Shown here: positions 35,014 through 46,904 of the stretch, one piece after another
Layout of the letters: every line of letters begins with the position of its first letter
How positions within the stretch are numbered: the stretch's first letter is position 1
Origin: Epiperipatus broadwayi
Lineage: Eukaryota > Onychophora > Udeonychophora > Euonychophora > Peripatidae
Direction of reading: 5' to 3'
NCBI GenBank assembly: GCA_028023455.1
Contig: JAQFVV010006272.1
Coordinates: 4,877,127 to 4,941,126, forward strand
Length of the DNA: 64,000 nucleotides
Made by a program: the position numbers and the translations under genes
The notes under the pieces: generated by a model
Databases searched by the model: none
What the model was told of the DNA's origin: nothing
What the model saw: the letters and a program-made list of their open reading frames with translations, nothing else

Positions 35014-36329
35014 CTACAAAGAATAAAAAAGAGAAAAAACTATTTTCAAAATATTAACAAGTGATTTATTTAAAATAAACAATATATTTTAAAATACCTT
35101 CAAAATGCAAATATTAAACTCAATAACTACTTGTTATTTATTTAAATTTCCTGTAGTACATAAGTTTTTTAAAAGCAAAGAAAATATGTAATGAAATTGT
35201 AAGAAGTATAATGTTGATTTCTTACTATATGTTTACTTAGTATGGCAAAATCATTATCCAAAAAGGCTCTGAAAATAAAAATGTTATACATTTACAATAA
35301 AAAAAATAAAAAAGGAGCTGTATTTAACATGTAGTTAAGGTAGATAAATTATAATGAATAATGAATATTTTGGAAACACTATATAAAAAAAAAGAAGAAA
35401 AAATAATAGACTTTCTTAAGAAATAAAAAATAAAGCAAACAACTGAAATAATTGAAGTAAATGTGGATCTGATTTTTGATAGTGTTGATGATATTTATGT
35501 ACAAAATTATTCTAACAATCACCAATAGTTGAGTTATAACTATTATTGCTATTATTTTTATTACAATCAATGCCATTATTATTACTATTGAAAAAGACAT
35601 AGATACATTATCTTAGTAAGATATTCTAATATAGCTTTCTTGCTTTTTAAGTTTCTAGAATGCTATGATTTTTTTCTTTTTATTTTACTTCTTTAAAAAA
35701 AATCACTTTGTGTTTTATATGATATATAACAATATTGGGAAACTCATGACCCATGGGACACTGACTGGCCCATGCATTGATTTTTATAAACTTACTTTTT
35801 ATATCATAAAAGAGAGAACAGACAATCAAAAATATTAAAAAAATAAAGTATATATATCTAATGTTGAATTTATAAAAAAATATTTCTAAGTGGACATTGG
35901 CTAGCTGATTTTCTATCGTATCACTGCACTTGTGTATGATGTACATGATCGTAAAACATCAGGTTTCATCCTTTTGTCCTGAAGAGTGTCGTAAAACATC
36001 GGGTTTCATCCTTTTGTCACGAAGAGTGTATGACTCATGACAGTTAGTCATAAACTTGATACACATACATATTACATTGTAAGACAGGGAGACATACCAG
36101 CTCAGGGATGTAATAGTGCTGAACTAAATGGCAGCCTTGTCGGACACATCTAGAAGTGTTTAATAATTCAACATTATTATTTTTTTATTATTAAAGTTTC
36201 TCATCTGCATATGTATGTATATCAAGTATGTTAATAAGAAATTTCTTCTCAAATTATTGTATTCTAAATATAAATATTTTTAGTTGTAGTCCTGTACTAT
36301 GTTGACGGTTAAAAAAATAAAACAAATGA
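35014..36329. other. Intron DNA with a short tandem duplication, possible left part of the hAT
   Basis: No gene is seen. A 40-bp unit (CGTAAAACATC...GAAGAGTGT) is duplicated at 35950-36029. A CCCATGGGACACTGACTGGCCC stretch near 35748 resembles subterminal sequence of some hAT elements and might mark the left side of the hAT at 36.3-38.7 kb, but no matching terminal repeat was found. Confidence 0.4.
35950..36029 (+). repeat. Tandem duplication, 40 bp, two units
   Basis: The units start at 35950 and 35990 and differ at three positions (CAGG/CGGG, CCTG/CACG). Confidence 0.92.
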
Positions 36330-38657
36330 TACAAGTTCCAAACCATATTAAACAGAATGGTTTGATAAATATGGTGTGATTGAAAAGAATAAAATGACTG
36401 TGTATGTAATTTGTAACAAAAAAGTCACTTCATATACATACAATGTAAAAAGACATTTTGAAAAGTTGCATTCTAATCTCGGCCTTTCAACAGATGAAGA
36501 AAGAAGAACATATTTTTTACAAAAAAAAAAGGGTATCATTCATAAACCAGTGTTTTAAAAACATTTTTGATTTCAAAAAATAATATTACAGCTGCTAGTT
36601 TTCAAGTTGCCTATTGCATTGCTCACTACGGGAAACTCTTTCAGAAAAAGAGTTTGTAAAACAAGCATTTTTAGAATGTAGTGCTACTTTGTTTGCAGAT
36701 TTTAAAGAAAAAGACTTGATTATAAAGCATATAAATGAGTTACCAATAAGTTGCAATACAATTAAAGATTGAGTAATAGAATTAGAAAAAAATATTTGTT
36801 CACAAATACATAATGACTTAAATTATGGAGAAATGTATTCAATTGCTTTAGATGAGAGTAATGATGCAAATAATTATGCACAATTAGCAGTTTTTGCTCA
36901 ATATAAATCAAGCAATATAATGAAAGAATAGCTAATGAAACTAATAACGTTAAAAGGGAAGTGTACCGGTCTTGATATTTTTAAACAATTTGATATTGCA
37001 TTTAAAGAAATGGATATTGACTTACAGAAAATTGTTTCTGCAACAACAGATGGTGCACCTAATATGGTGGGAAAAAACATTCGTTTTATCCAGTATCTTA
37101 AGAAAAATATTACACATTCCCTGATTGAATTTCATTGTATAATACACCAGCAAGTTCTATGTGTGAAGCAAGGTTTAAAAACATTTTCCAATGTAATGCC
37201 AGTTGTAATAAAAGTCATCAACTTTATAAACACAAGAGGTCTTAATAAATGACAATTTGCACAATTATTAGAGGAAATTGAGTGCCAGTATTCAGGGACT
37301 TTGACATATAACAATGTTCAATAGTTCAGTTGCGATCAAGTTCTTAATTGGTTTGTCATTTTATTAAAAGAAATTAAGCTCTTTTTGAATGAAAAAACAA
37401 TAGTTTTGATGAATTTTCAAATATAGATTGGTTAAATGATTTAATGTTTTTATGCAACATCACTCAGCATTTTAATGAACTAAATAAAAAAATTCAAGGA
37501 AATGGATAAATTGTTTTAATGATGTTTGAAAATATTAAAATATTTATGAAAAAACTTGATATCTTTATTAAGGATTTGGAAATGAAAATCATGAAATATT
37601 TTCCTCAATTACAAAAACATTTTCAAAACACAATAATTTTTGAAAATACGATTGGCATTCAAGAAAATGTAATTAAAAAATATTTAATGATTATACAGGA
37701 AATAAAACAAGCTTTTGAGGAGAGATTTAATCAATTTAAAAGTTTGGAAAATACATTTCACTTTATTTTATATCCATACAAAACGGAATTCAAAACAATG
37801 GAGTTAATTGAATTTATGTGGCTAGGTATCCATGATTTAGAAATGGAATTAGTTAAATTTCAAAGCAGCATAGTGTGGAAAAATAAATTTGAAAACTTGA
37901 TTTCTGAAGCAGAAGGAAAAATATCTGAAAGTAGTGCAGATAATAATGATCCTACACTAAAAATTGAAAATATATTAAATGTATGGGATTCTTTACCAAA
38001 TAATTTTATATCAATGAAGAAACTTGCTAATGCTTTTTTAATGATGTTTGGCTCCACATATTCATGTGAAAAATTGTTTTCTTCAATGAATTTGGTAAAA
38101 TCTACCAATAGAAATAAACTTGAAAATAAATTGACTGTGAAATAGGTTAAACTAATGAATATGGAATATGGACCTAATATTAAGAAACTATATGAAAATA
38201 AATAACAACAGATTTCTCATTAAATATACTTCAACTTTATTATCAACTTTATTATACATACACATACTTGTAATTATAGCTATTAATAAATAATATTTCA
38301 TAATATATATGTGATTTTCTTTATTCCTTATTCATTCAAATACTCGGTGCAGGGGTGACTGCCGACTGGGCATGGTGGCACCTGGTGCAGTAATTCATGG
38401 TATCACCCCATTTATATTGATTTTTGACGTCGACCTTTGTTTTTTGCTCTTCATTTGCAAAAGTAAAAATTGTAAAACAAAGAAGAAATGTAAACTTTTT
38501 AGAGGATTTTAAAAGTGAGAACCAAAAAAAGGTACTTTTTAACTATCCTCACCTCTCCCTTTCCAAGTGATGTCACTGACTTAGTGACCCATGAGCTAGT
38601 ACTAAAAAAATAACGAACAAACTTTGACCCACTTCTCAAAAAGATTTGCCATCACTG
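36330..38657 (+). mobile_element. hAT transposon with near-complete but broken transposase
   Basis: The transposase order is well kept. A BED-type finger (VICNKKV, then HFEKLHS) lies at 36380-36480. ASFQVAYCIAHYGK lies near 36590. The catalytic-region segment SIALDESNDANNYAQLAVF is near 36840, followed by LKGKCTGLDIF and SATTDGAPNMVGKNI near 37050, then FHCIIHQQ and FINTRGLNK. The C-terminal dimerisation motif SCEKLFSSMN lies near 38060. This is the ZBED/SCAND3-like type. Stops or frameshifts occur near 36560, 36640, 36773, 36930, 37250, 37321 and in 37420-37510, so it is inactive. TTTGCCATCACTG at 38645-38657 fits the right terminal inverted repeat of hAT elements; the left one was not found. 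Confidence 0.9.
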
Positions 38658-39065
38658 ATATATGAGGTAATAAACATAATGATAATACAATGGAATTGAG
38701 AGATAAGTGAAATGAAGCTCAATTTATCACTTTTTTATATAAATATCACATGATCTTCTTTTCAGCTATCAAAAACAAATATGAAACTACAATAAATGTA
38801 TGCAAGATAATTACTGGTTTTAAATAATAAGCCATATACTTAAAATATATATATCTTAATTTTTATACATAGGCATAAATTTTGTAAAACAAAAATATCT
38901 ATTGATGATAAACCAAATATAGCAAATAAGTTATTTATTTTTGTAAATGTATATAACAAATACTCATCATTTCCAAATTTAATATCATGTGAATTATAAA
39001 AAGTGACTATTAATTTCAAAATTCAATACAATGATGTAATTTTTTTCAATTAAAACCTCAAAAAC
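38658..39065. other. Intron DNA, no recognised element
   Basis: AT-rich with no coding or repeat signature. Confidence 0.45.
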
Positions 39066-39240
39066 TAGTCTTGCATTGGTGGTTGAGAGGTTAGCGCGAC
39101 TGCCTTGCATTTGCAGGCAGTTGCCCGGGTTACGGGTTCGCGTTCCTGGCCGATGCTATGACCCTTAAAAAAAGTAATAAGTGGGTCAGCATGCATTAAA
39201 CTGCTTGAAATCAAGTTTTAAAGATTAGAAATTATTTAAT
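39066..39240 (+). mobile_element. tRNA-derived SINE
   Basis: The head resembles a tRNA gene. An A-box match TGGTTGAGAGG lies at 39080-39090, an anticodon-arm-like CTGCCT...AGGCAG follows, and a perfect B-box GGTTCGCGTTCC lies at 39135-39146. The 45-bp spacing between boxes is right for an internal RNA polymerase III promoter. No proper acceptor stem closes the structure, so it is not a tRNA gene. The body continues with GATGCTATGACCC and a partly complementary GGGTCAGCATGC, and fades near 39240. It is the most GC-rich spot in its neighbourhood. Confidence 0.78.
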
Positions 39241-39757
39241 ATTACTTTTTATGTAAGATCTAATTCCACTGTATGCTAATTCTTAATAACAATCATTTTG
39301 TAATTGATTTAATAATTCACTTTTCCATCTATTTAAATCTCAAAAAAATATTTTGAACACTGATAAGTTTTAGTCATTTTTATAATCATTTCTAATGTGG
39401 ATCAAAACTTGTTCACTTTAAAAATATTAATATCTATTTTTTTGCATGTGCTTCTAATTAACAACTTTATTACAAGAAATAAAAAATAATAACAATACTT
39501 AAAACTTGTAATGTAATTAAAAAACCAAAGCAAAACATACAATCAAACTTTCTGAATATAGGTAAAACTCAATTATTTAACTATTAAATTAGATTAAATA
39601 CATTATAAATTGATACAGTATTATCATTCTTGAAAGTGTAAAAAAATTATATGACAATTAAAAATGGTAAATTCTACAGATTATTGTAAGCAAAACAATT
39701 TTTAAAATAATTTATCATAGTTTTTTTTTTTTGCTGCTATTTTATTTTATTTTTTAC
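39241..39757. other. Intron DNA, no recognised element
   Basis: AT-rich with no coding signature. A T run precedes host exon C. Confidence 0.45.
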
Positions 39758-39961
39758 CTGAAATTCTTATAAAAGCCCGAGTATCAGTTAATTCATCTAT
39801 CATGCTAAGCAAGTTTGTTGTCTCTAGGACCCACTGCTTTCTCAGTAAATTTAAATTATGTAAATTAGCTCTATTCAATTGAAGACATGAGAGTACTGCT
39901 GGTAATATGTCAAGATCAAGTAACTCCAATTGACGAATAGAAGATTTTAAAGATTCAACTC
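39758..39961 (-). CDS. Exon (C) of the vinculin/alpha-catenin-like gene
   Basis: 204 nt giving about 68 residues: VESLKSSIRQLELLDLDILP... LLRKQWVLETTNLLSMIDEL TDTRAF. This is the most diagnostic exon. The QW pair followed by a hydrophobic helix and an acidic D-E-x-x-D/T motif matches [20 protein letters not shown] of vinculin and the corresponding FKEQWEKQVRVLTDAVDDIT of alpha-catenin. The preceding part matches the helix TARELTPQVVSAARILL. The acceptor is a long polypyrimidine run ending CAG above 39961. The donor is TTTCAG then GTAAAAAAT. Phase 1 in and 1 out, consistent with both neighbours. No stops. Confidence 0.9.
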
Positions 39962-40965
39962 CTGAAAAAAAAAAAACAATAGTTTTGTAAAATATTTTAA
40001 TACTCTCAAAAAAACAAAATATTTACACACATGTATAATATATACATATCTAAATATGTATACACATACAGACAAATAATAAAACCTAAATAATCATTCT
40101 TCAGAGAAAATGCATTAATTCACAAATGTTGAGAAATACTCAAAGACCACTCTCATTATTTTTTGCTTAGTCATGATTTTTATGAATTTGCCTTCTTTTA
40201 ACTTCCGCCTATGACTAATTGGATTCCTATTTATTGACCAACTCTACAGTTGAATAAATGTGAATTATATATAAATATACAGAATGAATTGTCAAAATAT
40301 GTATATTGTGACTGCTGAGAATAGAATTATAATGTCTATATATTACCAAAAAATGTGCAATTAGCATAAGTTTAAGTAAATCAACAAAATTTAGTAGAAT
40401 AAAATAGAATTAAGGATATGCCTACATTTAAAGGACTATGTACAGACATGAATTATTTCTGTAGCCATCTTAAAACAAATAAATTTTGTTATTGTTAAAA
40501 TTATTCATAGTTGTATAAATTTCAATTTAAAAAAAAACAAAACAGACTAATGTAATATCTCCATATTTACTTTTTAAAATATATGCTCACAGATATTATA
40601 GGGCCAAGATGTTCATTATATAAAATATAGTTTGATTTGCAGAATTACACATTTTTAAATATATAGGTTAAAAAATTCATTTGCAATATTGAAAATCCCA
40701 AAAGATGTTGCTTGTTAATTACTAAAATTTTTGCTAAATGCATACATATGTGAAATATAGAAATATATTTTTAAGCATCAAAAAAAAGTCTGCTGTAAAC
40801 AAATCAACATGATGATTTAGTGAAATGATGTAATTAACTCATTTAATAAACACCATTAAAATGTTTATCAATAATACAATTTTTGTTATCAACATCAAGG
40901 CAGTTGAAAAGACTAGCATGCAACTATAAATAGTCAAAATAAGTCATAGATCACATGACTCTATC
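39962..40965. other. Intron DNA, no recognised element
   Basis: AT-rich intron sequence with no coding or repeat signature. Confidence 0.45.
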
Positions 40966-41165
40966 TCTTAAGCTTGTAATGGATAACTTTTAGATAAGTG
41001 CTTGGCTTTGGGTTGGTATTTTTAGATCTAGTCTGAACCTACCCTAACACCTTTCTGAGGAGTGCCAAAGCACGAACCCATGGTCAGAGGTTTGGGAAAG
41101 GGTTCCTGACAGAGATATTTTAAGTGCTGGCTCTGGCCAAGCATTTATCATAAAGCTTGTAGAGG
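40966..41165. repeat. Candidate short inverted-repeat element (MITE-like)
   Basis: AAGCTTGTAATGGATAACTTTTAGATAAGTGCTTGGC at the left is partly complementary to GCCAAGCATTTATCATAAAGCTTGTAG at the right end. The interior is GC-richer than the flanks (CCTACCCTAACACC, GGTTTGGGAAAGGG). Size about 200 bp. No clear target duplication. Confidence 0.5.
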
Positions 41166-41689
41166 AATTGGCAATCCTCAATGTTTACTAGCATGCAAGT
41201 TTTGAAAACATGTTTTTGGTCAATAAGAAAAATATTTATAAAAACGGGAAGAAAATAATTTTCAAACAGTTGTTAAAGAGTTGGAATTAATTGACTTGGA
41301 AAACAGTTAATGAAAAATAAGGTCATGCCAAACTATTGTAACTGTTTGGGTTACATGGCACACAGCAACATAGTTGTGTGTGTACATATATATATATATA
41401 TATCCTGGAATAATAATTCTAGTAAAATGTTAAATAACTCCGGATTTAAAGTAAAATTTTATTATAAATAAACATTTAAAAAGAACTAAATAAATATAAA
41501 TATTTTTATTCTGATTTTGAAAACAAGTTTATTTTATGATTTGATTTCTATTATCTATTTTGAAATTATTTTCAATTAATTGAACAAAGTTTCTATTTTG
41601 TAGCTTTTGATTAAAAAATTGTTAATCAAAGGATTAGACAGAAAAACCTGTTTTCAATTAAGTGTTTTTATCATCTCAGATGATTCTTA
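41166..41689. other. Intron DNA with a short TA run
   Basis: Contains (TA)n at 41386-41402. No gene is seen. Confidence 0.45.
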
Positions 41690-42290
41690 CAAGTTTGGCT
41701 TCTAGTTTTTGAAGAGTCTGTTTTTCAGTTTTGCTTTTAGTTTTTGTAAAAGCTGGCAGCAAGTAACTGGCCAAATTGGCCAGCTGCAAGTTTGGTTTTA
41801 ATATTTTTGAGAAGCAGTTGGGAATAGCTAGTTGCAAAATTGGTTATATTTTGTTGCAGCTTGTTGAAGTTTGAAGCAGTTGGTTTTAGTTGGCCAGAGT
41901 AACAGCTGTTTCTATGGAATGACCATGGAATAATGCAAGGTGGGCAAGGGCAGAAGCAACAGTCTACTAGCTTCACTGTGCTGGAGTTGATTCACATGAA
42001 GTCTGGATCAACTTCTGAGTCTAGCCTGCTTAAATGTGTTCTAGAAGACAGCTTGCCTGAAGTATGACAATCTTGGACAGAAGGAAAACAATCAAGACCA
42101 ACAAATTATCTGATTTATACCTCTATTGATTATAACAATCCTGGACTATACTTTCCTGATGGACCAAAAACCAAGCTCACCATGAGAAAACTTGAAGAAT
42201 TGGTATATGTATACTGCTGTTCATTTATACCTTCAGGAACCCACAGATAAACGCATCGTGTATATACAGTGAGTTATTTCATTTTAATAT
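41690..42290 (+). other. Compositionally distinct block, possible retroelement leader
   Basis: The segment is richer in G and C than its surroundings and has degenerate reiterations of GCAAGTTTGG/GCAGTTGG-like words between 41690 and 41890. It then runs as unique sequence to CCCACAGATAAACGCATCG near 42245, after which AT-rich DNA resumes. No open frame of interest is seen. An LTR or leader fragment is possible but there is no second copy here. Confidence 0.35.
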
Positions 42291-44129
42291 TCTTTGATCT
42301 GAAATGATATTTTAAAAATTTAGATATATAAAATTTTATTTTTTGTTTATTAAAAAAAAAAGAGAGAGATTTTAAAAGTTAAACAAATGCAAATAATTTT
42401 GCTTGGATTTAAAAAAATCAAAAAAGTAAAGAATAGACGATTCTATAATCTAAATTTAAAGACGTTGATAATTAATCAATCAACAAGTACTTGTCAAACA
42501 AAAATTGACTTTATATTTTTAAAAGAAAAAAAAGTTGATACTATTTATTTCTTTTGCAATTTATATGATTTCCAAATGGAATTGCAAAAATAATTTTTAA
42601 TAACTTTATTTTGACACAATGAAATATATGATATAGAGGTCAGTGTGCCTGCAATTAAATATGCACACATATATATGTTAAATATGTTATTAAATATGTA
42701 TAAAACTGAATTTCATTTATAGTTATAACAATATTTTATATTAAATAATAAATTATACCGCACTGATGTGCGATGATTGAAACATAAATGTAAATCACAA
42801 TGTAATAAACCGAATTTTGATTTTATGTTAATCAACACATATATATAAATTTTAATCATTTTTTTTATTATTAAATGTCAATTCAAACATATTTGTTTTA
42901 TATCAAGCTACATGTCTGTGTGCTAAATGGATTTTAAGTAAACCTAATGGAATATATATGTACATCAATGTAATAAATTGAATTTTGTATATTAATCATG
43001 TAAACCACAATATAATAATTTTTTTGTAGTATGTTAATCAAAATCAGAAGATTTATATGTAGAACCATATTCTAGAGACCATAATTTCATTAATTTTTTT
43101 ATTGGTGTTAATAAATTTGAATTCAATTGTTAAAATTGTATTACATCATTTTCTCTTGGTTACTGTTATGTTCTCTGAGCTATATTCATGCATAATGATC
43201 GGATTATATGAATGGGGATGTATTTTTGTGCAGGGGCATTACAGTATGACATTGTCCTGGTTTTGGCATGAGGGTTATATTCTTCAAAGCCCATGCACTC
43301 TATTTTAATTTAGTTTAGTCTTATTAGAATTAAAGTTTATAGTTGGCCAGTACATTAATAGTATTAAATGGCCAGAGAATTGATGATGATCAGCATGTTT
43401 TAATGTCCCAGCATTGTTTTGATGATTATGTATTAATGGATGAGCACTTAAGTTGGTTTCCTCCAAATTATGTTTAAATAATTGCCTCAGGCTGGCAAAG
43501 GCTAAATATTTGGCCTCATCTGCTCATTTCCTTTAAAGACTCAAAGAAAAATTTTCTTTGATTTAATATCCTTTCTGCAGGCAATTGTTTTTTGTGTATA
43601 TATGGATAAGTATTTCCATATTTTAATTTGCTTTTTTATAAACAAGTTAATTAAATAATAAATCAACATTACTTCATTAACTAACTTAAAACTAAAACAT
43701 AAATAAAGAAAATAAAAATTATAATCAAATTAAATTTTAACTATTCCATTTACAAAGTAAATAAATAAATTGTTTGTATGTTTCATTATCTCCATATATA
43801 TAATTTTGTAAATTCAAAGAATTTTGCAAGTTGTTTTTTTTTTTTTTACTCGATAACAAATGAACTTCAAGATGACTAAAACTATGTTACAGATCAAAAA
43901 GTAAAGATTGCCAATATGATAAAAATGGGGAAAAAAACTTGAACCAATATTAAATATATTGTTGTTTCTATGATATCACAGCCAATTGGAGATCATTTAT
44001 GGGTTTTAAGTAAATTGAGGATTTTCAATAAAAAAACATATTTTAAACAAAAGCAAAAATAATACCTTATTAAATAAAATTTTATATTTATATTAATTAA
44101 GATGACTAGTTATTTCAATATTTTAATTT
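42291..44129. other. Intron DNA, AT-rich, with short locally repeated words
   Basis: ATGTTAATCAA-type and CACAATGTAATAAA-type segments recur between 42790 and 43045, suggesting a diverged local duplication. No gene or element could be named. Confidence 0.45.
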
Positions 44130-45535
44130 TATTTAGCAAAACATTTTTATGTCTGTGATTAAAAAGGTATAAATATTTTCTTCATATAAAATAGTTACTT
44201 CTTAGATAGAGTTGACTACACTTTTGATGTAGTTAACCAAAATCATAACTCTTACTGATTGGCTAGTTGTATTGCTCTATTAATATTGAGGAATAATTAT
44301 GTATGGTTTTTTAAATTAGATTTTTACATATTCTATTTGGTCACTGTTTTCTTTCTTCCTAATGAAGTTATTGTAGTTGCAATAAACTATGCCTCCTTAA
44401 CTTTTCTTTTCCTGTTGCATTGTTCTATGCAAACAAGATTGATCATTTAGTGGATTGAAGGCATGTCTGAATTGTTGCTCATGTTTCCAGAAGATGGGCT
44501 TATATTCAGGATTATTCTTTGCATACTTATATAAGTATTTATGTCCCCATAGTATACTGTTAAACAAGACAGATTGCTGCATTAGATTTTATATACGATC
44601 TGCAGTGTGTCCTCCAATAACAGTTTGTCTTCATCCTTATTAATTAATCTGTTAAAATTAATGGGAATTTGAAAACTGATGCTGAATACTGATGCATAAA
44701 TCTTTTATTTTATTTGTTAGTTTAGGGATGTATAGCATGCTCACCCACAGTTTAGTTTCTTATTGAAATAGAACAGCGGTTTTTGTTGAAGCTTATATTA
44801 CATAAATCTTTGATATAGGAATCTATATTTATTTTCCTGTCAACTTTATATTTAAAGAGATTTAGATTTAAGAAGCCTTTGATTTCAGCTAGTATATAGA
44901 TCATGGATGTACAGGATTGGGAGGAATCATACCATTAATTTTGATTATTTTGTAATCCAATTGATTCTTGTTTCTTTGGATTAACAAGTCGAAAAACTTC
45001 AGGCCTTATGAAATATTTTCATGTTCAATAATCCATATTAAGACCAAATTTCCATACTTGGGCAATGATTCCTTCAGGTGCACATGTTAGCATGGCATCA
45101 ACACATCATTTTTATATAAATATGCAGGTCTTTCATCTATGAATATAGATATAATTTCTTCAGCACTAGCAAGTGTTAAGCAGCATATAATGCCTCTTAT
45201 AGGCAGACCCATTGCCCATGGGCTTTCTAAACTGTAGAATCTACTGAGAAATTTAACTGTTATATCTTTGTCAATCCAGTGGAGAATGTCAATGATAAAA
45301 TGTCATTTTTGAGAATTGTAGCTTGTTTTAGTAGTAGATTTTGTACTATGTCAATCTTTGCAGCACAGAACTGTATAATTCAGTGATGTCTAATGATGCT
45401 AATTTGTAGTTTTCTTTAATATGTGCTGTGTTTATGGATTGCACAGAAAAATACTTCAAAAAACCTGAAATTTTTGCATTTATTAATCCAAAGAAACAAA
45501 AATCAACGAGACTACAAAATGATTGTGAAGTCACT
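44130..45535 (-). mobile_element. Penelope-like element remnant, left copy of an inverted pair
   Basis: Reading down from 45534 the minus strand gives a PLE RT: KENYKLASLDITELYSSV (like ATIDVSELYGSI of the 0.3-4.4 kb family), then WAMGLPIRGIICCLTLASAEE near 45235-45170. Farther on come the linker and the GIY-YIG remnant SILWGHKYLYKYAKNN, followed by PEYKPIFWKHEQQF near 44560-44480. It has many stops and frameshifts. The 3' untranslated part (44400-44130) is also recognisable through its match to the right copy. It begins upstream of RT motif A, so its 5' end is lost. It is a different subfamily from the cluster at the left edge. Confidence 0.85.
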
Positions 45536-46370
45536 AGAAATTACAGACATGATTTCCCTGCAATCCCATACATCCATAGCTTCTTAAAAAGAAATCTAAA
45601 TCTCTGTATAAATATGAAGCTGATAAAAAACAAATATAGATTTCTATATCAAAGATCTATATAATATAGGCTACATCAAAAACATCTATTTAAAATAATT
45701 AAATGACTTTATAAAATATAAACAGCCTGTTCAATCTCAAGAAAAAACTAAACCATGGGTAAGCATGCCATACATCTCTAACCTAACAAATAAAATAAAA
45801 AGATCTATGCATCAACATTCATCATCATCATATACAAAATCCAATTGAGCAATCCATCTAGTATACTATGGGGAATCATGAGCAAATATAACCATTAGAG
45901 TTGCTCAACAAAAACACTTACATAAGCATGCAAAGAGTAATCCTGAATATAAGTCCATCTTATGGAAACATGAACAACTATTCAGTTATGAATTCGATCA
46001 CAAAATGTCAATCTAGTTTGCATGAAAAAAGATGACAGAAAAAAAAAAGTTAAAAAGATACAGTTTATTGCCAACCACAATCATGTCATTAACGAAAAAG
46101 AAAACAGTGTTTAACTTTCGACCAAATGGAATATGTAAAAATCTAATCTAATTTAAATAATCAAGCATACATAATTATTCCTCAAAATTAATAGGCTGCA
46201 CACTTAGCCAATCACCGAGAGCTATGATTCTGACGAACTACACCAAAAGTGTACTCAGCTATCTAAGTAACTATTTCATACAAAGAAAATATTAATACCC
46301 TTTCGTCACGAATGTTACAAACATTTTACTAAATAAATCCTTTCAGTTATGGATATTAAAAACATTTTGC
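45536..46370 (+). mobile_element. Penelope-like element remnant, right copy of the inverted pair
   Basis: Starting near 45540, in the linker downstream of RT (IHSFLKRNLNLCINMKLIKN), the plus strand repeats the left copy in opposite orientation. It carries the WVSMPYISNLTNKIKRSM segment near 45755, the GIY-YIG remnant ILWGIMSKY, then PEYKSILWKHEQLF near 45940, and the 3' untranslated region to about 46370. Several stops. Together with 44130-45535 it is a head-to-head inverted dimer with unequal 5' truncation, the same architecture as the junction at 3679. Confidence 0.83.
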
Positions 46371-46454
46371 TAAATAAAATTTACAAATAAACAAGAGGAA
46401 AAAGTAATATTCATATACATTAAATAAATTTTAAATTTTATAAATTTAATTAAT

Positions 46455-46524
46455 ATCTTCTGCAAGAGATAAGAAGATACTATTGGTGAATCTTCTGCAA
46501 GAGATAACAAGATACTATTGGTGA
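46455..46524 (+). repeat. Tandem duplication, 35 bp, two units
   Basis: ATCTTCTGCAAGAGATAA starts at 46455 and again at 46490. The units differ by one base (AAGAAG/AACAAG). Confidence 0.93.
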
Positions 46525-46591
46525 ATCTTTATTTTTTACATTATTGACATTATCATTAAAAAAAGTAATCATTAAAAATATATATATATAC

Positions 46592-46715
46592 TCTTTATAT
46601 CAGTTGAATTAGCAGCCACGAAGTGAGCAACTTGAATTATTGAATCAGAATGTTGAGTAAAAGAAAGAATATATGGTCCAAGATTATCTTGAGTTGAAAA
46701 TGGGTCTTGGTAAAC
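46592..46715 (-). CDS. Exon (B) of the vinculin/alpha-catenin-like gene
   Basis: 124 nt giving 41 residues plus one base: VYQDPFSTQDNLGPYILSFT then QHSDSIIQVAHFVAANSTDIK. It matches the helix pair after the first hinge in vinculin (family knowledge: the stretch around [20 protein letters not shown]) and in alpha-catenin (IFHEHTSRLVEVANLACSMS), including the His/hydrophobic spacing and the short Asn-Ser-Thr turn. The acceptor is AACATTTAGACTA-side TTTTAG above 46715; the donor is AAAGA then GTATATATAT. Phase 0 in and 1 out fits exons A and C exactly. No stop. Confidence 0.85.
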
Positions 46716-46904
46716 CTAAAACATTTAGACAAAAATTAAATTAAAAAATAATGAAAAGCAATAATGAGTATTTTTCTTCATATATACTGTATATTGAAAA
46801 TATTTTTTCAGCAACTAATTTAAATGTAATCATTTTGAGAAAATATGATATAACTTGAAATAAATGTTAATTTGTTTTCTATCTAAGTGCAAGTATCATT
46901 GATT
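46716..46904. other. Intron DNA
   Basis: Short AT-rich spacer with no recognised feature. Confidence 0.4.

Noticed and set aside
42760-42800. Hammerhead-like CTGATGTGCGATGATTGAAAC
   Set aside because: The core needs CTGANGA; here the seventh position is wrong and stems I and III do not form.
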